DNA of 11,337 bases from an uncultured Collinsella sp. (GTDB taxonomy: Bacteria > Actinomycetota > Coriobacteriia > Coriobacteriales > Coriobacteriaceae): positions 1 through 11,337 of the forward strand of contig CABUSE010000036.1 of assembly GCA_902494135.1 (NCBI GenBank), read 5' to 3'. The position numbers and the translations under genes were made by a program. The notes below the pieces were generated by a model. It saw only the letters and a program-made list of their open reading frames with translations. It did no database searches and was not told the DNA's origin. Shown here piece by piece: positions 1 through 4,641 of this stretch. The stretch's first letter is position 1. The number at the start of each line of letters is the position of its first letter.

Positions 1-308
1 ACGCGCTCAACCGTAATGCCCCGGTCGATGACCTCCTGTTCAAAGCGATTGCAGCCTTCCCACAGGTAACGGAAAAAGTACGCTCCCTCGCGCGATGCGC
101 GGGGCAGGCAAAACACCAGATTGATATCCTTGCGGCGCAGGCTTGAGGCACTTGTGTTGCGGTGATAGCCCATGGCCTCGGCCTTAGCGTTCACCTTGGC
201 GCGCACGGATTCGCTCACGCCGGCCTTTCCCGTCAGAGCCTTGTGCACGGTATTGATGGAAACGCCAAGCTCGGCGGCTATGTCCTTCATGGTTACGCGA
301 GCGCTCAT
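1..308 (-). CDS. LacI-family transcriptional regulator, N-terminal part (cut by window edge)
   Basis: The visible 102 codons encode a LacI/GalR-type DNA-binding domain. The helix-turn-helix lies at about residues 6-25 (MKDIAAELGVSINTVHKAL), followed by the third helix and a hinge segment around residues 50-60 (NTSASSLRRKDI) that keeps the leucine which normally intercalates in the operator minor groove. From about residue 63 the first strand of the periplasmic-binding-protein-like effector domain begins (INLVFCLPRA). The ATG at 306-308 is preceded by GGAG seven bases upstream, so I prefer it to the internal ATG at codon 7. The recognition helix reads TVHKAL where most relatives have TVSRAL, so it probably reads a different operator from the second LacI protein in this window. 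The effector and target genes are unknown because the C-terminal domain and downstream neighbours lie outside the window. Family assignment is firm; function beyond DNA binding is not. Confidence 0.9.
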   Translation of the reverse strand, partial: MSARVTMKDIAAELGVSINTVHKALTGKAGVSESVRAKVNAKAEAMGYHRNTSASSLRRKDINLVFCLPRASREGAYFFRYLWEGCNRFEQEVIDRGITVER

Positions 309-405
309 GCGGTTACTCCGTTATAGATAAGTTGCCAATTAATAGTCCAGTTAACGATACCCCAAAAATACTCTTCGACTCGCCGTGCTCTCCCTCAAAT
401 GCACA

Positions 406-439
406 AAGCGCCCCGCGAACGGATGCCCGCGGAGCGCTT
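406..439 (-). terminator. Rho-independent terminator after the FeoB-associated Cys-rich gene
   Basis: A 12-bp stem with one mismatch (AAGCGCCCCGCG at 406-417 against CGCGGAGCGCTT at 428-439) encloses a 10-base loop. It starts 13 bases beyond the stop codon of the minus-strand gene at 453-653. The T-run on the minus strand is short (TTTGTGCATTTG), so termination may be moderate. Confidence 0.7.
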
Positions 440-452
440 GGATGTCCGGACC

Positions 453-653
453 TTATTTGATACCGCGACCCAAGTCTTCAGCGATTTTGTCTACGCCCTT
501 AAGTGCAGCGCACGTCTTTTTGTTGGAGCAATGCCCCGTGCAAGCGCCGCCCTGAGCGCAGTCGGCGCAAGTGCCCTTGCGGTAGATGCGAACGCATACC
601 GCGACAAACGCAATACCGATAACAGCCAGTACAACAATATCGATAGGTGCCAT
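453..653 (-). CDS. FeoB-associated Cys-rich membrane protein
   Basis: This 66-residue protein has one N-terminal hydrophobic segment (about residues 4-22), a short basic stretch (RIYRKG), and then a cysteine cluster of the pattern CxxC-x5-C-x3-C-x5-C. That arrangement matches the small FeoB-associated Cys-rich membrane proteins that occupy the place of FeoC in many Gram-positive feo loci. The exact role of the family is not established; the cysteines suggest metal binding or redox sensing near FeoB. The ATG at 651-653 has a strong GAGGAGG ribosome site six to eight bases upstream. It lies 175 bases downstream of feoB on the same strand, but a clear terminator sits between them, so it is probably transcribed at least partly from its own promoter or by readthrough. 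Identity rests on architecture and position next to feoB. Confidence 0.85.
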   Translation of the reverse strand: MAPIDIVVLAVIGIAFVAVCVRIYRKGTCADCAQGGACTGHCSNKKTCAALKGVDKIAEDLGRGIK

Positions 654-704
654 AGCAAGCCTCCTCTAGTTAACCATCACTTACTTTACCCCATTCTCCA
701 CCTA

Positions 705-730
705 CCAAAAAGGGACAGGTTTATTTTGGT
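705..730. repeat. Short inverted repeat with GGGACAGGTTTATTTTGG core
   Basis: ACCAAAA (705-711) and TTTTGGT (724-730) form a 7-bp inverted repeat around AGGGACAGGTTTA. The string resembles short REP-like repeats that I recall as scattered through many bacterial genomes, sometimes near IS200-like (REP-associated) transposases. Only one copy is present here, so repeat status is an inference. No coding sequence is seen in 654-766. Confidence 0.35.
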
Positions 731-766
731 CGGTTTTATCTGCGGAAACGCCACATCTCCCCCACC

Positions 767-799
767 AAAAAGCCCGAGTGTCGCTGGGACACCCGGGCT
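767..799 (-). terminator. Rho-independent terminator downstream of feoB
   Basis: A 12-bp stem (AGCCCGAGTGTC at 771-782 with GACACCCGGGCT at 788-799, one non-Watson-Crick position) has a 5-base loop. On the minus strand it is followed by five T residues (767-771 read as A on the plus strand). It begins 29 bases after the feoB stop codon, between feoB and the Cys-rich gene. Confidence 0.85.
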
Positions 800-828
800 C
801 GTGGAAAGGGGTTAATCCTTATTCGGAC

Positions 829-3156
829 TTAAGCGGAAACTGCGGCGGAAGCAGTGTTGGTCTCGTCCTCATCGGTCCATGCATGCTTGGGCATGGGACG
901 GAAAATCTGGAAGAGCATCGCGACCAGCAGCACAATGGCCACAACCGTCCAAATACCAAACTGGCCAAGGACAAGCAGGTTGTAGAACTGGTTGATGAAC
1001 AGGGCGATCACCCAAGCAAAGGCGCACTCGTAGCCGATGGCAATCGCGGTCCACTTGCCGGAGTCCATCTGGTTGCGGATGGTGCCAATGGCGGCAAAGC
1101 ACGGTGCGCACAGCAGGTTGAACGCACCAAAGGCAACGCAAGCGCCCATAGTCGGGAACATGCCGGCGAACGCGGTCCACAGGCTCGGGTCGGTCTCGCC
1201 GGCGTCGGCAACGGAGAGCAGCGAACCGGCGGTGGCGACGACGTTCTCCTTGGCGACAAGGCCAGAGACAGTCAGCGCGGTGGCCTGCCAGGTGCTAAAG
1301 CCGAGCGGGGCGAAGATCCAGGCGACCAGGTTGCCCAGCATGGCAAGCACGGAGTAGTCCATGAACTCCTCGGGGATGCCCTCCATAGCAGGCAGGAAGC
1401 CAAACGTGCCGTTGTAGCTACCAAAGTTGGAGAGGAACCACACCACGACAGTGGACGCGAAGATGACCGTGCCGGCCTTCTTGATAAAGGCCCAGCAGCG
1501 CTCCCACACGTGCAGCGCCCAAGAGCGGATCGCCGGGAAGTGGTAGGCAGGAAGCTCCATAACGAACGGCGTCGGGCGGCCGGCGAAGAGCTTGGTCTTC
1601 TTGAGCATGAGGCCCGAGGCGATGACGGCAAAGACGCCCAGGAAGTAGAAGAGCGGGCTGATCCACGCGGCGGTGGTGGAAGAATCGCCGATAATGGAAC
1701 CCATGAGCAGGGCAATGATCGGCAGCTTAGCGCCACAGGGAATGAACGTGGTAGTCATGACCGTCATACGGCGGTCCTTCTCGTTCTCGATGGTCTTGGT
1801 GGCCATGACGCCGGGAACGCCGCAGCCCGAGGACACGAGCATAGGAATGAAGGACTTACCGGACAGGCCGAAGCGGCGGAACACGCGGTCCATGATGAAG
1901 GCGACGCGGGCCATATAGCCACAGTCCTCCAGGAAGGACAGCATCACAAAGAGCAGGAACATCTGCGGCACAAAGCCGAAGATGGCGCCCAGGCCGCCGA
2001 CGATACCGTCACAGACCAGCGAATCGACCAGGCCACCGTCCTCGGTGCCACCCGCCACAAGTGCGTCGTGGACCATGGTGGTAATACCCGGAACATACGG
2101 GCCATACTGCGCAGGGTCGACCGAGTCGGCGTCGTCACCCGCGGCCTCGACAGCCTCATCGTATGCATCGCGGCCCTGACCGAGCACATACCAGCCGTCG
2201 GTACCGAAGAGCTGGTCGTTGGTGAAGTCGGTCACCGTGCCGCCCAGGGTGGAAACGGCGATGTAGTACACGCAGAACATGATGACCACGAAGATCGGCA
2301 GACCCAGGATACGGTTGGTAACCACGCGGTCGATCTTCTCGGAGGTGCTCATCTTGGCCGGGGCCTTGGTGAGGCACTCGTCGATGATGTGCGCGATCAC
2401 GCCGTAGCGCTCACCGGTGATGATGGACTCAGCGTCATCGTCGCAGTCCTGCTCGCACTGGGCGACCAGCTGCTCCACGCGAGCGGCCTTCTCCTTGGTG
2501 AGGTTGATGAGCTTGCAGGCGTCCGCGTCGCGCTCGAACAGTTTGACGGCGTAGTAGCGACGCTTGTTAGCAGGAACGCTGGCTGGCAGGTTGTTCTCGA
2601 TGTGGTCCAGAACGTCCTCGATGGAGGAATCAAACTTGTGCTCCGGCACCTGGCCCTTGGAAGCAGCAGACTTCTTTACCTGCTCGAAGAGCTCCTTGAT
2701 GCCCTTGTTCTTAAGAGCGGAGATCATCATAACCGGGCAGCCGAGCTTCTTGGAAAGCTTGTCGGTGTCGATCTTGTCGCCGTTCTTCTCGACCAGGTCG
2801 GCCATGTTGAGGGCAACGACCACGGGCAGGCCGGTCTCGATGACCTGAAGTGCCAGGTACAGGTTGCGCTCCAAGTTGGTGGCATCGACGACTTGGACGA
2901 CAACATCGGGCTCGCCGCTCATGAGGTAATCGCGCGAGCATTGCTCCTCGGGGCTGTAGGGGGAAAGCGAGTAGATGCCAGGGAGGTCCGTGATGGTAAC
3001 GTTCTTGTCGCTTAGGAGCTTGGCCTCCTTTTTCTCAACCGTGACGCCGGGCCAGTTGCCAACGTAGCCGTTGGCGCCGGTGATCAGGTTGAAAAGCGTG
3101 GTCTTGCCGCAGTTGGGGTTACCCGCCAACGCGACATGGATCTGAGAATCCGCCAT
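829..3156 (-). CDS. feoB: Ferrous iron transport protein B (FeoB)
   Basis: This is a 775-residue inner-membrane Fe(II) transporter with a cytoplasmic N-terminal G domain. Nucleotide-binding motifs are clear: G1 GNPNCGKT at residues 12-19, G3 DLPG at 57-60 and G4 NMAD at 117-120. A helical spacer follows to about residue 270. The membrane part starts with a segment near 282-303 and contains both Gate-type regions, with the conserved GCGVPG motif near 441-448 and FIPCGAKLPI near 470-479. Overall length is close to that of E. coli FeoB (about 773). Between the first membrane segment and FLSFLEDCGYMAR there is a longer-than-E. coli extracytoplasmic loop with an acidic stretch near 327-348. The ATG at 3154-3156 has AAGGA five bases upstream. 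It is the third gene of the feo cluster, 123 bases after the second feoA, and ends at a strong terminator. Family assignment is secure. Confidence 0.98.
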   Translation of the reverse strand: MADSQIHVALAGNPNCGKTTLFNLITGANGYVGNWPGVTVEKKEAKLLSDKNVTITDLPGIYSLSPYSPEEQCSRDYLMSGEPDVVVQVVDATNLERNLYLALQVIETGLPVVVALNMADLVEKNGDKIDTDKLSKKLGCPVMMISALKNKGIKELFEQVKKSAASKGQVPEHKFDSSIEDVLDHIENNLPASVPANKRRYYAVKLFERDADACKLINLTKEKAARVEQLVAQCEQDCDDDAESIITGERYGVIAHIIDECLTKAPAKMSTSEKIDRVVTNRILGLPIFVVIMFCVYYIAVSTLGGTVTDFTNDQLFGTDGWYVLGQGRDAYDEAVEAAGDDADSVDPAQYGPYVPGITTMVHDALVAGGTEDGGLVDSLVCDGIVGGLGAIFGFVPQMFLLFVMLSFLEDCGYMARVAFIMDRVFRRFGLSGKSFIPMLVSSGCGVPGVMATKTIENEKDRRMTVMTTTFIPCGAKLPIIALLMGSIIGDSSTTAAWISPLFYFLGVFAVIASGLMLKKTKLFAGRPTPFVMELPAYHFPAIRSWALHVWERCWAFIKKAGTVIFASTVVVWFLSNFGSYNGTFGFLPAMEGIPEEFMDYSVLAMLGNLVAWIFAPLGFSTWQATALTVSGLVAKENVVATAGSLLSVADAGETDPSLWTAFAGMFPTMGACVAFGAFNLLCAPCFAAIGTIRNQMDSGKWTAIAIGYECAFAWVIALFINQFYNLLVLGQFGIWTVVAIVLLVAMLFQIFRPMPKHAWTDEDETNTASAAVSA

Positions 3157-3176
3157 TCAATCCTTCTTCCTTGTGT

Positions 3177-3202
3177 GCCTGCGCTGCTTTCTCCGCGCAG
3201 GC
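3177..3202 (-). promoter_or_regulatory. Hairpin in the feoB leader, just upstream of the ribosome site
   Basis: GCCTGCGC (3177-3184) and GCGCAGGC (3195-3202) form a perfect 8-bp stem with a 10-base loop. In the minus-strand transcript it ends about 20 bases before the feoB start codon and is followed by AAGGAAGAAGGA rather than a T-run. It is therefore not a terminator. It may protect a processed feoB message or modulate its translation; that role is inferred. Confidence 0.45.
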
Positions 3203-3231
3203 TGGATAATGTACTTCAAAGATGCTGCATT

Positions 3232-3251
3232 AAGTTAGAAAAACCTAACTT
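3232..3251. promoter_or_regulatory. Palindrome resembling an iron-repressor (DtxR/IdeR-like) operator before feoB
   Basis: AAGTTAG (3232-3238) and CTAACTT (3245-3251) are perfect inverted repeats spaced by six A-rich bases. The inner 14 bases, TTAGAAAAACCTAA, resemble the TTAGG...CCTAA architecture of DtxR/IdeR-family boxes. The site lies 76 bases upstream of the feoB start, inside the feoA-feoB gap. This suggests a separately regulated internal feoB promoter. No DtxR-family gene is in the window, so the cognate protein is an inference. Confidence 0.5.
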
Positions 3252-3279
3252 TATCTGCAGAAATATGCGCCCCGAGTCC

Positions 3280-3501
3280 TTACTGGACCTCGACGACGGC
3301 GGCCTCCTCCTTGCGGATGGAAAGCTCGTAGCCGCGCACGTTGATCTCGACCGGATCACCGAGCGGTGCAACCTTCACGACCTTGAACGAAGTGCCCTTG
3401 ATGAGCCCCAGGTCCATAAGGTGGCGGCGAAGCGCACCCTCACCGTGAAGCTTGACGATGGTGGAGCTCTCGCCCACCTTAACGTCACCCAACGTCTTCA
3501 T
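3280..3501 (-). CDS. feoA: FeoA family protein (second of two)
   Basis: A 73-residue SH3-like FeoA protein. The typical pattern is visible: an N-terminal KVGESSTIVKL strand, the central helix GALRRHLMDLGLIKGTSFKVV, then the DPVEINVRGYELSIRKEEAAVVEV strands that close the small barrel. FeoA is a cytoplasmic partner of FeoB, needed for full Fe(II) uptake; its biochemical action is still debated. The ATG at 3499-3501 follows an AAAGGGGGACAAGAGG purine-rich stretch. It lies 39 bases downstream of the other feoA and 123 bases upstream of feoB on the same strand. The two FeoA copies are diverged rather than a recent duplication, and this one is shorter, without the Cys/Met-rich leader of its partner. 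Confidence 0.93.
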   Translation of the reverse strand: MKTLGDVKVGESSTIVKLHGEGALRRHLMDLGLIKGTSFKVVKVAPLGDPVEINVRGYELSIRKEEAAVVEVQ

Positions 3502-3540
3502 CCTCTTGTCCCCCTTTCGGTTTTTATGAAATGCTGCAGA

Positions 3541-3783
3541 CTAACCGACGGTCATGATGTGCATGGCAACCTTGGAATCGATACCAAAGCGTGCGCCCAG
3601 CACGGTGACGATAATATTGGCGCCACTCGAGCTCACCACGTGGATTTCGCTGCCCTCGACAAAGCCGAGGTCCTTGAGGTGGTGCTTCATATCCTCATTG
3701 CCCTTTACACGAGACACGCGCACGGTTTCGCCCGCTTTTACCATCGAAAGCGGCATTGCCGGCATCTGCGGTCCGCAAGACAT
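3541..3783 (-). CDS. feoA: FeoA family protein (first of two)
   Basis: An 80-residue FeoA protein and the promoter-proximal gene of the feo cluster. After a short leader rich in Cys, Met and Pro (MSCGPQMPAMPLSMV) it carries the standard SH3-like FeoA pattern: KAGETVRVSRVKG, the helix NEDMKHHLKDLGFVEGSEIHVV, and the strands NIIVTVLGARFGIDSKVAMHIMTV. The ATG at 3781-3783 has AGGAG seven bases upstream. It is followed after 39 bases by a second, diverged feoA. Paired FeoA proteins are common in Gram-positive and anaerobic feo loci and may form a heteromer with FeoB; that is inference. The upstream region contains nested palindromes typical of repressor control. An operon of feoA-feoA-feoB is likely. 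Confidence 0.93.
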   Translation of the reverse strand: MSCGPQMPAMPLSMVKAGETVRVSRVKGNEDMKHHLKDLGFVEGSEIHVVSSSGANIIVTVLGARFGIDSKVAMHIMTVG

Positions 3784-3825
3784 GAGTGGCTCCTAACGTC
3801 AGTTCATCCTCAACATCGACGCGGT

Positions 3826-3879
3826 AAAAGTTAACCACGCCTATGTTCGCTTTAGTAAACTAACACGTGGTTAACTTTT
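3826..3879. promoter_or_regulatory. Nested inverted repeats upstream of the feo cluster (probable operators)
   Basis: AAAAGTTAACCACG (3826-3839) is repeated exactly as its reverse complement at 3866-3879, giving a perfect 14-bp inverted repeat with 26 bases between the arms. Between them, TTAGTAAACTAA (3852-3863) is a second, smaller palindrome. Each arm holds GTTAAC, and the inner site resembles a TTAG...CTAA iron box. The block sits 42 to 96 bases upstream of the first feoA start, where a promoter is expected. I read this as a multi-site operator for an iron-responsive repressor. I could not fix the -35 and -10 boxes with confidence. A terminator is unlikely because the stem is A+T-rich and the loop long. 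Confidence 0.55.
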
Positions 3880-3929
3880 TGGAAAGGGTCCCCATTCAGA
3901 TTTCGAAAAAGTTTCCTATACGAAACAAA

Positions 3930-3964
3930 AGGGCACGGCAAAGGACCATCCTTTACCACGCCCT
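3930..3964 (-). terminator. Rho-independent terminator downstream of the HPr-like gene
   Basis: A 16-bp stem (3930-3945 with 3949-3964) has three non-Watson-Crick positions and a 3-base loop. On the minus strand it is followed by TTTTGTTTCGT. It begins eight bases after the HPr stop codon and separates that gene from the feo promoter region. Confidence 0.85.
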
Positions 3965-3971
3965 ATCATGC

Positions 3972-4220
3972 TTAGAGTGAGAGATTTCTGATCGACGTAA
4001 CGCAGGAAGCCTCGTCTACGCCCGAAACGCGGAAGATGATGTCCTCGCCGCACTCGCCGTAGAGAGCCATGAGTCCCATGACATCGCGGCCATTCGTGTG
4101 GCGATCGCCGATACTGACTGACACGTCGCAACGATGCTTGGCAATGATGTCATAGAGCAGCGCAACCGGGCGGGCATGTAATCCCAACGGATCTTTAATC
4201 GTCTTTGTAAACTCGACCAT
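3972..4220 (-). CDS. HPr-like PTS phosphocarrier protein with Asp at position 46
   Basis: This 82-residue protein has the HPr fold signature. DPLGLHARPVALL carries the phosphorylatable His exactly at residue 15, and the second signature region reads NGRDVMGLMALYGECGEDI. HPr accepts phosphate from PEP via enzyme I on His15 and passes it to sugar-specific EIIA proteins in the cytoplasm. In Gram-positive HPr the second region normally reads KSIMG with Ser46 as the HPr kinase target; here it is Arg45-Asp46, so kinase control at this site is impossible and the residue may mimic phosphoserine. I chose the ATG at 4218-4220 because GGGAGGGG lies immediately upstream and the protein then begins like other HPrs. 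The longer frame starting at 4265 has no ribosome site. The gene is monocistronic with its own terminator. No enzyme I or EII genes are in view. Confidence 0.9.
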   Translation of the reverse strand: MVEFTKTIKDPLGLHARPVALLYDIIAKHRCDVSVSIGDRHTNGRDVMGLMALYGECGEDIIFRVSGVDEASCVTSIRNLSL

Positions 4221-4246
4221 GTCCCCTCCCACGACATCGTACATTC

Positions 4247-4280
4247 GGCTGGCAAACCCAGCCATGTGGTAGTTATTGTA
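4247..4280 (-). promoter_or_regulatory. Possible HPr promoter -10 box and leader hairpin
   Basis: TACAAT (minus strand, 4275-4280) matches the -10 consensus at five of six positions, 55 bases upstream of the chosen start codon. No good -35 is seen at the right spacing. GGCTGG (4247-4252) and CCAGCC (4258-4263) form a 6-bp hairpin in the predicted leader. Confidence 0.3.
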
Positions 4281-4298
4281 GCGTTAGATGCTTGTCGA

Positions 4299-4544
4299 GG
4301 ACCCTTTCGGACACCCCGTGGACAAAAAGTGGCAAATATGAGTACTGTCACAAATTTAGTAGCAGCAGAATTGAGAGCAAATTGGCCGATTTGGCCGATT
4401 TTAATGTTTTGGAAGCCATCGAATCGCGTCTATAGGGGGTTAGATAAATTGATTTTGAGCCCATTTTCGCTCAGAACAGGCCGAAAAATATGACACCTCT
4501 TTTGCAACAGTACTCATATTTGGCATTTTTTGCCCACAGGGTCC
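4299..4544. repeat. MITE- or REP-like element with terminal inverted repeats, no coding capacity
   Basis: The sequence at 4319-4354 returns in reverse complement at 4501-4536 with 31 of 36 positions identical, including a perfect 16-base core CAAATATGAGTACTGT. GGACCC (4299-4304) and GGGTCC (4539-4544) mark a second matching pair outside the arms. The left flank has about eight extra bases between the outer and inner pairs. The interior is A+T-richer than the neighbouring genes and contains a tandem repeat TTGGCCGAT at 4382-4399. No transposase, plausible ORF or obvious target-site duplication is present. It fills most of the 421-base gap between the HPr gene and the permease gene. A non-autonomous mobile element or structured intergenic repeat is the best reading. 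Copy number elsewhere cannot be seen from this window. Confidence 0.65.
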
Positions 4545-4566
4545 AAAACCATGCTCCAAAACACAA

Positions 4567-4594
4567 AAGGAGGGGCCTCGTAAGGCCCCTCCTT
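4567..4594 (-). terminator. Rho-independent terminator downstream of the APC permease
   Basis: A perfect 12-bp stem (AAGGAGGGGCCT at 4567-4578, AGGCCCCTCCTT at 4583-4594) has a 4-base loop. On the minus strand it is followed by TTTTGTGTTTTGG. It lies 47 bases past the stop codon of the permease gene. Confidence 0.92.
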
Positions 4595-4641
4595 AGGAAA
4601 GGGAATCGATTTATTCCACAGCCGTAGATTAATCCTAGCCG

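Noticed and set aside
778..3015. Long plus-strand open frame (745 codons) opposite feoB
   Set aside because: Antisense shadow of feoB with low-complexity His/Asp/Gly-rich translation; it also starts inside the feoB terminator.
3136..3834. Plus-strand open frame of 232 codons across the feoA genes
   Set aside because: It overlaps both feoA genes and the regulatory palindromes in antisense and has no recognisable family features.
4221..4265. Longer N-terminus for the HPr-like protein starting at 4265
   Set aside because: No Shine-Dalgarno before that ATG. The internal ATG at 4218-4220 has a strong one and places His at residue 15 as in other HPrs.
4266..4493. Plus-strand open frames inside the inverted-repeat element, including one from the ATG at 4339
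   Set aside because: No ribosome site, composition unlike the neighbouring genes, and the frame begins within the repeat arm; best explained as noncoding.
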